DNA from: Desulfobacterales bacterium | Lineage (GTDB): Bacteria > Desulfobacterota > Desulfobacteria > Desulfobacterales > JAHDSC01 | Length of the DNA stretch: 38,606 bases | NCBI GenBank assembly: GCA_018432925.1 | Contig: JAHDSC010000083.1 | Span: forward strand, 1-38,606 | Reading direction: 5' to 3' | Shown here: positions 8,144-15,875 of the stretch, one piece after another | Layout of the letters: each line of letters opens with the position of its first letter | Position numbering within the stretch: the first letter of the stretch is position 1 | The notes under the pieces: model-generated | Databases searched by the model: none | What the model was told of the DNA's origin: nothing | What the model saw: the letters and a program-made list of their open reading frames with translations, nothing else | Made by a program: the position numbers and the translations under genes

Positions 8144-8917
8144 GTGGGTGATGGAAATAAATCAATTCATGAGTTTGATTTTAAATTAATCTGCGAATAT
8201 TTTTCGATTATAGAACGCCAAGGGCCTGGAAGCCCTGAAGTAACTATTAAAGCTTTGAGCTTTATTGATAACCTGGCAGATGAATCAAAAATTGCCGATA
8301 TAGGTTGCAGAACCGGTGGTCAGACGATGGTGCTGGCTAATCATGCGTCAGGGCATATTACAGGCATCGACTTGTTTCCAGTCTTTATCGATCGATTCAA
8401 TGATAATAGCCGGAAACTGAATCTACAGGATAGAGTGAATGGCGTTGTTGGTTCAATGGACAACCTTCCTTTTCAGAATGAAGAATTCGATTTAATCTGG
8501 TCGGAAGGAGCAATCTACAATATCGGATTTGAACGAGGCCTGAACGAATGGCGTAAGTTTTTGAAGAAAGGAGCCTTCCTTGCCGTTTCCGAGGCATCGT
8601 GGTTCACGGAAAAGCGACCTGCCGAAATCGATGAGTTCTGGAAAGATGCTTATCCGGAAATAAACACCATTTCACATAAGGTAGCACAAATGCAAAAAGC
8701 CGGATATATTCCAATTGCTACTTTTGTGCTGCCTGAAAATTGCTGGACGGAACATTTTTATGTTCCGCAAGTTTCCGCACAGGAAAAATTTTTACAAAAA
8801 TATGCAGGCAATAAAACTGCCGAAGAACTCGTAGAAAACCAACGGCATGAAGCTGAATTGTATTATACATATAAAGAGTATTACGGCTATGCTTTTTATA
8901 TCGGAAAAAAGATTTAA
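8144..8917 (+). CDS. SAM-dependent class I methyltransferase
   Basis: This 257-residue Rossmann-fold methyltransferase transfers a methyl group from S-adenosylmethionine to an unknown, probably small-molecule, acceptor. Motif I is at residues 51-60 (IADIGCRTGGQT), the acidic residue after beta-2 is in HITGIDLFP, and motif III/post-I is in VGSMDNLPFQNEEFDLIWSE. The C-terminal WTEHFYVPQ and LYYTYKEYYGYAFYIGKK blocks are typical of its subfamily. The third glycine position of motif I is Arg56. No in-frame ATG fits the N-terminus. GTG at 8144, 7 bases after AAGGA, is chosen; the longer frame from 8039 would translate the intron remnant. It may be co-transcribed with the reductase 52 bases downstream. 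Confidence 0.8.
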   Translation: MGDGNKSIHEFDFKLICEYFSIIERQGPGSPEVTIKALSFIDNLADESKIADIGCRTGGQTMVLANHASGHITGIDLFPVFIDRFNDNSRKLNLQDRVNGVVGSMDNLPFQNEEFDLIWSEGAIYNIGFERGLNEWRKFLKKGAFLAVSEASWFTEKRPAEIDEFWKDAYPEINTISHKVAQMQKAGYIPIATFVLPENCWTEHFYVPQVSAQEKFLQKYAGNKTAEELVENQRHEAELYYTYKEYYGYAFYIGKKI

Positions 8918-8969
8918 ATCAAACGCGTTTGGGGACGTTCGAGGCAAACCGTATGAGGAGCGTGCTGTG

Positions 8970-9512
8970 ATGAAAAAAATGCGGATCAGCAAAGCATTCA
9001 CCCTGATTGAATCAGGCCCGGTTGTTTTCATTACGACAAATGATGGACAGAAGAATAACATAATGACCATCTCGTGGACCATGGTGCTGGACTTTACGCC
9101 GATATTTGCCATAACCACGGGGCCTTGGAACTATTCCTATGCCGCGCTTCGGGAATCGAGGGAATGCGTAATTGCAATTCCCACCGTGGATCTAATTGAC
9201 CAGATCGTTGGTGTGGGAACATGTTCCGGCGCCGACACGGACAAATTTGAAAAATTCGGACTCACTCCTGTGAAGGGAAAGCATGTCGGATCGCCCCTGA
9301 TCAAGGAATGCCTGGCAAATATCGAATGTAAAGTGATCGATATCGTCAAAAAGCACAATATCGTTGTCCTCGAAGGCGTCGCTGCGTACTTCGACAGTTC
9401 ACGAAAAGAGAAACGAACCATTCACGCAATTGGTGACGGCACCTTCGTGGTGGATGGGCCGAAGTTGAATCGAAGGAAAATGATGCGGTCGAAGATTCCG
9501 GATGGCATCTAA
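8970..9512 (+). CDS. Flavin reductase-like (FMN-binding split barrel) protein
   Basis: This 180-residue protein is of the flavoredoxin / DIM6-NTAB family, a split beta-barrel that binds FMN and reduces flavin or transfers electrons in the cytoplasm. Characteristic blocks are PVVFITTNDGQKNNIMTISW near the N-terminus (FMN isoalloxazine contact), FAITTGPWNYSYAALRESRE, and ECVIAIPTVDLIDQIVGVGT. The open frame extends back into the methyltransferase, but the ATG at 8970 has GAGGAG 9 bases upstream. Flavoredoxins of this type are common in sulfate reducers and syntrophs. The physiological partner is unknown. Confidence 0.85.
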   Translation: MKKMRISKAFTLIESGPVVFITTNDGQKNNIMTISWTMVLDFTPIFAITTGPWNYSYAALRESRECVIAIPTVDLIDQIVGVGTCSGADTDKFEKFGLTPVKGKHVGSPLIKECLANIECKVIDIVKKHNIVVLEGVAAYFDSSRKEKRTIHAIGDGTFVVDGPKLNRRKMMRSKIPDGI

Positions 9513-9785
9513 TTCATTGGTGAGTGCTGGCAATAATTTTCCTCCCGCGCATGGTCATCAATATGTCAAATGATCCAGTGGTTTGCCTAAGGAAAAAGGA
9601 ATTCATGTTTTGCGATGCCGAAACATAATTCCGAGTTGAACGAAGCGCGAGCCGACCCCGGATTTCAAGGAAAGTGCTTCCATCGGATGGAGCAAAGGGA
9701 AAGGGCCGGTTTTTTAGGATATGAAGCGGTATCTCAGAATGGGACATCGCTCGAAGAACAGAAAGAAAGGAAAGGGGAACGGAAA

Positions 9786-10202
9786 ATGAATTATGCACAA
9801 ATGACGGCTCCATGCGGACTGGATTGTTTTAATTGCCCTTTATATTTAGCCGGTGAAAATCTGGAATTACGGTCGGTTATATCAAAAAAGATGAATATCC
9901 CCTCGGACGGAGCATTTTGCAAAGGGTGTCGAAACGAAAACGGAACCATTCCGATTCTGAACATGACCGGGCCGTGTGGTGTTTATCAGTGCGTTCAACA
10001 GAAAAATATTGATTTTTGCTCCGATTGTACCGATTTTCCATGCGATCATCTTCATCCATACGCGGATAAAGCCGGTGGAGTACCGCATAACACCAAGGTA
10101 TTTAATTTGTGTTTAATAAAGAAAATGGGACTGGAAGCCTGGGCGCAAAACAAGGCAAAAAGCGTCAAAAATACGTATTTTAAAGGAAAGTGGAAGATTT
10201 AA
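9786..10202 (+). CDS. DUF3795 cysteine-rich protein
   Basis: This 138-residue protein starts MNYAQMTAPCGLDCFNCPLY, the family hallmark CGLxCxxCP. It then has FCKGCRNENG, TGPCGVYQCVQQKNIDFCSD and CTDFPCDHLHPYAD, giving a dozen cysteines arranged as metal- or cluster-binding knuckles. Function is unknown; the domain is widespread in anaerobes and probably binds zinc or an Fe-S cluster. The frame is open upstream to 9615, but AAAGGGGAA precedes the ATG at 9786 and the conserved domain begins there. Confidence 0.8.
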   Translation: MNYAQMTAPCGLDCFNCPLYLAGENLELRSVISKKMNIPSDGAFCKGCRNENGTIPILNMTGPCGVYQCVQQKNIDFCSDCTDFPCDHLHPYADKAGGVPHNTKVFNLCLIKKMGLEAWAQNKAKSVKNTYFKGKWKI

Positions 10203-10548
10203 GGCATTATCGGAAAGCGGAGGGTTTTTCTCTCCAACCCCCTGCGTCTCGCCGGCCGGTTCACGTAAGCTGCGGGGAACCGGAGGCGTGATCTCCGGCG
10301 GCCGTTTGAGGCCGGAAACGCTTCGGCTCCCCTATGCCCGATTACAAACGAACCTCCAACCCCACAAATCAACATCGAATTCATACCTGTGATTTCGATG
10401 ATCAAGTTTCATACCCGGATCTCCTGGAAGTTGTTGTGCCGTCCCGCCGAATGATCCAAAAAATATCGGTTCATTCCCATTGAAAAAGTGCCGATTACAG
10501 GTTTCATAGAATCATATATCATGAACGCCAGCAAAAGGAGATTTTCAA
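10203..10548. other. Intergenic stretch with a small inverted repeat
   Basis: This 346-base GC-rich stretch holds no gene I can support. The one visible structure is CCGGTTC (10256-10262) paired with GAACCGG (10277-10283), about 55 bases after the DUF3795 stop. The last 20 bases hold the AAAAGGAG ribosome site of the next gene (10533-10540). Confidence 0.4.
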
Positions 10549-11127
10549 GTGAGAAAACCGGTTCAATCGGCATTTTTTGTCTTGTTCTTACTGGTCGGGG
10601 TCTGTATCCCTCTTTCCGTGTTTGCACGGTATGAAATTATACTAAAAGGCGGAAATATGATCGAAACCGATAGCTATTATGAAGAAGGGGATATAGTAAA
10701 ATACCATCGTTTCGGAACTTACATCGGCATCGGGAAAGACAGCATACGGGAAATCAGGGAAACAGAAGAGGCTGCAAACTATGAAGAGATTATACCCGAT
10801 GCCGCCTTATTTGAGAAACATTCATCGGAGCATTCCACTGAGAACGGCAATGACAAAAGAGATTCCAGCGGCGTAAAAATAAGCGATGGCCTTACCAGAA
10901 GCGCATCGGGATCCCAGGCGGCAGGAACTGGGAAAAAAGTTGACGGAGATCAAATCATACGCCGTGAACTCTACTTTAAGCTCCAAAATTATGAAGCCAT
11001 GAAAAAACAAAACTGCGACAAGAACGATTATGAATCGCAAAGGCGATGTATGGAGGCTGAAGCCGGACTGAAGGTCGTTAAGAATCAACTTAAAAAAATG
11101 GGACTGCCGACCGAGCTTCCCAAATAG
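10549..11127 (+). CDS. Exported protein of unknown function
   Basis: This 192-residue protein has a classical signal peptide (MRKPVQSAFFVLFLLVGVCI, cleavage probably after SVFA). The mature start, RYEIILKGGNMIETDSYYEE onward to YIGIGKDSIREI, is a short beta domain seen in many deltaproteobacterial secreted proteins. A polar, Ser/Gly/Asp-rich linker (about residues 95-140) and a helical Lys/Glu/Cys-containing tail follow. It is probably periplasmic with a structural or binding role; no enzyme motif is visible. The start is GTG at 10549, supported by AAAAGGAG 8 bases upstream. Confidence 0.7.
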   Translation: MRKPVQSAFFVLFLLVGVCIPLSVFARYEIILKGGNMIETDSYYEEGDIVKYHRFGTYIGIGKDSIREIRETEEAANYEEIIPDAALFEKHSSEHSTENGNDKRDSSGVKISDGLTRSASGSQAAGTGKKVDGDQIIRRELYFKLQNYEAMKKQNCDKNDYESQRRCMEAEAGLKVVKNQLKKMGLPTELPK

Positions 11128-11269
11128 GGAATACGGCGAGAGCTCTTTTTATCCGGATTTATCTCCAAAAAAATGGACGTCCCCGAATTCCCCACTCGAC
11201 GTTCCGAGTCTTGAAAAATGTAAAGCGCCTATCATCCGGCCGTTAACCCGGCATGAAAAGGAAAATGGC

Positions 11270-12328
11270 ATGAACCTGACAAAGAAGAACGCAAAAATCG
11301 TACGGTCGGCAATTGAGTCATGGATTACAGAGAATGTCATCTCTCCGGACCAGGGTCGGATTCTTTCGGAAAGCTATGAAATCGTCAGTTTCGACTGGAA
11401 AAGACTGGCAAAATACTCTTTCTGGTTCTCCATTGCATGTATCGTCATTTCCGTCGGTTCAATTATCACGGATAATTACCTGATGCAATTATTGGCAAAA
11501 CTCTTCACCGCCCCGGAAATTGTCAAATGCCTTTTCACCGCCATGCTTGCCGTATGGATCTTCTACTACGGCATCAAAAGAAAAAATAAAAAACCCGAAA
11601 AAGTATTCAGCAATGAAGCAATCTTCTTTTTCGGAATTCTTGCAACGGCCGCTTCCATATCGTTTCTGGGTAGAGCGATCGATACCGGAAGCGGTCATTT
11701 TTCACTACTGATCCTGCTTGCTGCGATCATCTATGGAATTCTCGGGTTGTGGTTCCCATCCAGGCTGATATGGATCTTCGCCCTTCTTTCGCTCGGCGGT
11801 TGGATGGGCGCGGAAACCGGTTATGTCTCCGGCTGGGGGGCTTACTATCTCGGCATGAATTTTCCGCTTCGTTTTGTCCTCTTTGGTATTGCTCTTACCG
11901 CTTCCAGCGCGGCATTTAACAGGTGGCCGTCGCGCGGAGATTTCCTGAAGCCCACGCGTGCGATGGGATTGCTGTATTTGTTTATCGCCCTGTGGATCAT
12001 GTCTGTCTTCGGGAATTATGGCGACATTTCTAAATGGGTAAAAGTGAAACAGATCGAGCTGTTTCATTGGTCATTATTATTCGGCCTTGCGGCCGTCGCT
12101 TCCATATACTTTGGAATAAAAGAGGATGATGGAATGACAAGAGGCTTCGGCATCACTTTCCTGTTTATCAACCTTTACACGCGCTTCTTCGAATTCTTCT
12201 GGGATAATATACATAAAGGTATTTTTTTCGCCATCCTTGCCGTCATTTCCTGGTATCTGGGCTCACGGGCGGAAAAAATATGGGCCATAGGGGGATTGAC
12301 CGTTCAAAAAAAACCGGCAAACGCATGA
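11270..12328 (+). CDS. DUF2157-like polytopic membrane protein
   Basis: This 352-residue inner-membrane protein has a soluble, helical N-terminal segment (residues 1-45, ISPDQGRILSESYE) typical of DUF2157. About nine or ten transmembrane helices follow, including SFWFSIACIVISVGSII and LLILLAAIIYGILGLWFPSR. The family has no established function. The ATG at 11270 follows AAAAGGAAAATGGC, a usable ribosome site. It stands between the secreted protein and a GNAT gene on the same strand, 142 and 62 bases away. Confidence 0.7.
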   Translation: MNLTKKNAKIVRSAIESWITENVISPDQGRILSESYEIVSFDWKRLAKYSFWFSIACIVISVGSIITDNYLMQLLAKLFTAPEIVKCLFTAMLAVWIFYYGIKRKNKKPEKVFSNEAIFFFGILATAASISFLGRAIDTGSGHFSLLILLAAIIYGILGLWFPSRLIWIFALLSLGGWMGAETGYVSGWGAYYLGMNFPLRFVLFGIALTASSAAFNRWPSRGDFLKPTRAMGLLYLFIALWIMSVFGNYGDISKWVKVKQIELFHWSLLFGLAAVASIYFGIKEDDGMTRGFGITFLFINLYTRFFEFFWDNIHKGIFFAILAVISWYLGSRAEKIWAIGGLTVQKKPANA

Positions 12329-12390
12329 AAAAGGAATGCCCGATGAGCCGATCCGCACTCCGATCAGCCCCGGGCAAATGGTGCTGATCC

Positions 12391-12918
12391 ATGAAGACCG
12401 TACGACCGTCCACACCGAATGACTACCTCGATTGGCTGAAACTTGCAAAGGATGTGGAGCCGCTGTTTGGCCCGATGGTTGACGACCCCATTTTCCGCGA
12501 CGGCCTCAGGAAAGCGATTCTGGAGGAGAACGCCTTCTGCATCGCCGGGAGAGACAGCGAAGGAAACGGTGTCTTTCACGGTGGTATTATCATTTCCAAA
12601 AGAACCAATGAGATTCTCTGGCTGGCGGTAGGGCGCCAAAGTCGGGGACGGGGAATCGGAGCCGCCCTTTTGTCGGAGGCGATAAACCGTTTAGATCCTG
12701 CCAGACCGATCACGCTCACAACCTTCGATCAAACCGTAGAAGCCGGGGCGCCCGCAAGAAAGCTTTATCAGTCGTTTGAATTCCGCGATTCCGTTGCGGC
12801 GGGTCTCAATCCGGCGGGAATTCCCACGATTAGCATGATCCGCATGAACCGGGAGGATCTCCATGATTTGCGAAGGATTTCGATAAAGTCGCCTCCCACT
12901 AGCGCCGGTGCCGGGTGA
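12391..12918 (+). CDS. GNAT family N-acetyltransferase
   Basis: This 175-residue protein transfers acetyl from acetyl-CoA to an unknown amine. The acetyl-CoA loop is intact: LAVGRQSRGRGIGAALLSEA contains the R/QxxGxG/A motif. The C-terminal beta-bulge region LYQSFEFRDSVAAG is also as expected. The last 20 residues (after IRMNREDL) are basic and may be an extension. The ribosome site before ATG 12391 is weak. It is a single domain without a hint of substrate. Confidence 0.8.
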   Translation: MKTVRPSTPNDYLDWLKLAKDVEPLFGPMVDDPIFRDGLRKAILEENAFCIAGRDSEGNGVFHGGIIISKRTNEILWLAVGRQSRGRGIGAALLSEAINRLDPARPITLTTFDQTVEAGAPARKLYQSFEFRDSVAAGLNPAGIPTISMIRMNREDLHDLRRISIKSPPTSAGAG

Positions 12919-12995
12919 ATGAAATATACCCGAATATCGTTCGGCAGGTAATGGATGAAGTGATTGTTTCGTTTCCTATCCTTAATCAAGGAAAA

Positions 12996-13088
12996 ATGAT
13001 GAACATGGAAATTCGGATTCCCTTTGTCGCGGCGGCGACCCTGGCACTGATTATACCGGGACCGACAATCAACTTCACTTCGGTTTAT
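12996..13088 (+). pseudogene. Possible N-terminal remnant of a LysE-type exporter
   Basis: AAGGA precedes adjacent ATG codons (12996, 12999) and about 20 following residues read FVAAATLALIIPGPTINFT. This is very like the first helix and PGP signature of LysE/RhtB amino-acid exporters. Similarity then stops and the frame runs on without membrane helices into the 3' end of the opposing phosphoesterase gene. It is likely a truncated fragment; the evidence is a single short motif. Confidence 0.35.
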
Positions 13089-13200
13089 TGCCGGCCGATT
13101 ATTCGAAGCGATGGTGCGGCACCAGGCGTCCGCACCATCAGTTTTTTTGAATTTCCGGTCTTCTATTTTTTTCTCGTTCCGTTCTTTCAAGAAATCAAAT

Positions 13201-14892
13201 TTACAGCAGCTTCGCAACAAATTCACCGTCATGGTTAATCACCGCCCATACCGTGCGTGAGCAGGGATCCACGCCCCAGGTTCCCAACCCGTACCTGGAT
13301 CGCCAAGGGCCGTGTCTAAATGTTTTGTTGCCGCCCGTATTCATGTCCACCGCATTGACCCATTTGGATCCATTCTTCGTGGCCAGACAGAAGTTTCCCC
13401 TCATAATCTGGGAAGGATGAACTTTCCATCGGTTATAGGTCATGGAAAGCGTATACGTATCGGTTTTCTTGCTTTCATTCGAATCGGGCAAAAGGCCCGT
13501 CAGATTTCCGTCGTAAAGGCTCAGGTTGTCGGCCAGGCCCCACAGACTCAAGACTTTGCTCGCCGATCTGCGCACGGTCCTTGCATCCGACCAGCCGGTG
13601 TTTATGATCTTCGACAGGGGACGGCCGAGCAGATCGGTTTCGCTGTTTTCGTTTATGCCGCTCAGAATCCGGGCCGTTGTGCCGCCGCAGGTATCCTTCA
13701 CCTTTGTGTAGGATTCGCCCCTGCCCACCTCGAACTCATTGCCGTTCAAGCTGTAACCGAATGTGTCACGCAGATAAAAATAAAAGCCGTCCGGCGGCGC
13801 GATCAAATCAAAGTCGCCATAGTCCCGGCCATGACTGGAGGAATAAAAATCCACGGTCACCCGCGGGCCGTCGACGGTAAATATGTAATAGCCGATGGTG
13901 TAAAGCTCCTGGTCAAGGGGCGTCTCCCGTCCGTCATCTCCGTCGCGAGGGGTGTAAAACTTGTAACTGTTTGAGGCGCAGATAATCTGGCCGACGCTGG
14001 ACGCCAGGTCGCCGGATCGGACGATGGAACAATGGTGCATGTGATCGTGGCCGCTCAAATAGTAACGCACACCGTTGTTGCAAAGACTGCAAAGAAACTC
14101 ATCCCTGGCGGTGGCATTGGCGGTCAGATCACTGCCGAAGAGAACATCTTTGTGGTTTTGTCCGATCAGGTTCTTGTGCGCAAACACAAAGGCATGGCGG
14201 TTCAGGGAATTGGACGAAAGCACCGAATCCACCCATGGCACCTGGTCCACCGCATTGTTATTATAGGATCCGGTGCCGTCGTAATTGCTGCCGTCCGCAC
14301 GAACAAACTGATCGATCAGCACGCAGCGGACATTTTTGTAGTCAAACATGTAGGTCAAGCCTTTGAGGCTCTCAGGGGAAGAATAGGGCGAGGTGGCGGT
14401 ATTCAGGATGGGGCTTTCAAAGTTTGTGGCCCCGAAAAAATGTGACCCTTGACCCAGGGTCTGAGGAAAGAGCTCGGGAATTTCCGCCGCCGCAATAGCG
14501 CTGGATTCGTGATTGCCGCGAACCGGGAAAAAGCCGATACCGGCATTGTAAAGAGCGGTTGCATGGTCTGCCCGGGTGGGGAGAGAGCGAATGTTGCTGA
14601 CCGATTCCTTATCAACCAGGTCGCCGACCTGAATGACGAATTTGCAGCCGTGCTGGATGAATTGATCGTTCAAGACATCGATAATCGTCGTTGCACATGA
14701 AGCCGGATCGACAACACCGGCTCCGGTTTTCCACTGGGTGTCGGCCATGACGCCGAATTTCCAGGCAGTGTCGGAAACGCAGGCAAAGGCTCGCTTTGGC
14801 GCAAAAATCGGAATATTCAAACCCGATAAAGTGAGACCTGCCAGACCTGCGCCACCAATTCTCAAAAAATCTCTTCTGCTGACACGTTTCAT
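13201..14892 (-). CDS. Tat-exported metallophosphoesterase
   Basis: This 563-residue protein begins with a twin-arginine signal (RVSRRDFLRIGGAGLAGLTL), so it is exported folded to the periplasm or surface. The calcineurin-like catalytic core runs from about residue 45 to 300. It shows the metal motifs in order: VMADTQW (DxH-like), QVGDLVDKE (GDxxD), VRGNHES (GNHE), FAHK, and SGHDHMHH (GHxH). The remaining 230 residues form a separate, beta-rich C-terminal region of unknown role. The substrate could be a nucleotide, phosphodiester or phospholipid. GGAGGAAAAATG gives a strong ribosome site. It is convergent with the GNAT/LysE region and probably monocistronic. Confidence 0.85.
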   Translation of the reverse strand: MKRVSRRDFLRIGGAGLAGLTLSGLNIPIFAPKRAFACVSDTAWKFGVMADTQWKTGAGVVDPASCATTIIDVLNDQFIQHGCKFVIQVGDLVDKESVSNIRSLPTRADHATALYNAGIGFFPVRGNHESSAIAAAEIPELFPQTLGQGSHFFGATNFESPILNTATSPYSSPESLKGLTYMFDYKNVRCVLIDQFVRADGSNYDGTGSYNNNAVDQVPWVDSVLSSNSLNRHAFVFAHKNLIGQNHKDVLFGSDLTANATARDEFLCSLCNNGVRYYLSGHDHMHHCSIVRSGDLASSVGQIICASNSYKFYTPRDGDDGRETPLDQELYTIGYYIFTVDGPRVTVDFYSSSHGRDYGDFDLIAPPDGFYFYLRDTFGYSLNGNEFEVGRGESYTKVKDTCGGTTARILSGINENSETDLLGRPLSKIINTGWSDARTVRRSASKVLSLWGLADNLSLYDGNLTGLLPDSNESKKTDTYTLSMTYNRWKVHPSQIMRGNFCLATKNGSKWVNAVDMNTGGNKTFRHGPWRSRYGLGTWGVDPCSRTVWAVINHDGEFVAKLL

Positions 14893-15317
14893 TTTTCCTC
14901 CTTACTTTGAATTAAAAATTTCCCTGCCCCCAAGGCGGGCGAAACACCCCGTATCATGAAAAACAGATCGACGATTCGGGCTTTCCGGCCTCTTGAGGTC
15001 AGGTCGGTGAAATGCTGTGTCATGCATAAACAAGCATTGTAAGAAATCTGTTTTCGGCTCGTTTTTTTTTCGTTAGCGGCACAAAATCTTCATCCAAAGC
15101 TTTTCCGAGGTAACTGTAATTGAACGCGGGAGGACAACCATCCAGGCACTCAGTCGGCGGGTAATAAACGCATCTCGGCCGGATCGGTTTCAGGTTGAGG
15201 GTTGAAAAACGGGGAGGAAAAACGGATTCATGCAGGATAACTATTCAAAAAAAAATAAAAGTCTGACAACAGTCAAATTTTAAGAACCGAATTTTGCTCC
15301 AAGAGAAAGGAGGTGTG
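14893..15317. other. Divergent intergenic region
   Basis: These 425 bases separate the start of the phosphoesterase gene (minus) from the start of the PAP2 gene (plus). They hold the two ribosome sites and poly-T/poly-A tracts near 15061-15071 and 15247-15258. No gene, repeat or convincing promoter pair was found. Confidence 0.4.
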
Positions 15318-15740
15318 ATGCGAACATTCGTCGCAACGGTTGCCCACTGGGATGTCGTGTTTTTAACCCGGATTATCGGATGGAACGGGAGAAAATTCGT
15401 TGCATCCGTTCTCCCCCGGGTGTCCCATACCGGCAATGGATATTATTATCCCGCCGTCCCGTTGTTTGTCTATTTAATCGACCCTCAGGCGGCCGATCCA
15501 TTTTTCATATCGGCGATCGTTGCCTTCAGCCTGGAATTGCCGATTTACAAGATTGTAAAAAACTGCATCAAACGCGATCGTCCCTGTGAAGCTCTTCAAG
15601 GAATTGCCCAGAGGATTGCTCCAGGCGATCGTTTCAGTTTTCCTTCGGGTCATACGGCGGCCGCTTTCATCATTGCACTTTTAATCGGTCATTTTTTTTC
15701 GACGCTTACGTTGCCCGGAGTCGATTTGGCGCTCGAATGA
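15318..15740 (+). pseudogene. PAP2-type phosphatase, C-terminally truncated
   Basis: This 140-residue membrane protein of the PAP2 (phosphatidic acid phosphatase/undecaprenyl-pyrophosphatase-like) family has two of the three catalytic motifs: KNCIKRDRPCE (KxxxxxxRP type) and SFPSGHTAAAF (PSGH). The frame ends about 28 residues after PSGH with GVDLALE. The third motif (SRxxxxxHxxxD), essential for catalysis, is absent and I could not find it in another frame downstream. The AAAGGAGG site before ATG 15318 is excellent, so the truncation is probably recent. It may still be translated as an inactive membrane fragment. Confidence 0.65.
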
Positions 15741-15875
15741 AAATATCTTCCGTCTTTCAATCGAATTCCCGGCAGGCAATTTGTTCATTCAGGCTTTTCG
15801 TTGGAGTGTTTCATGAACGAGCTTATAGAATCTTCCCGGTACGGTTATCCTCACACAAGGAAAAACTCTTTGAAA

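Noticed and set aside
12768..13232. Minus-strand frame after the phosphoesterase gene
   Set aside because: Basic, low-complexity translation overlapping the GNAT gene; no motif.
13312..13974. 220-codon plus-strand frame opposite the phosphoesterase
   Set aside because: Antisense shadow of a gene with clear catalytic motifs.
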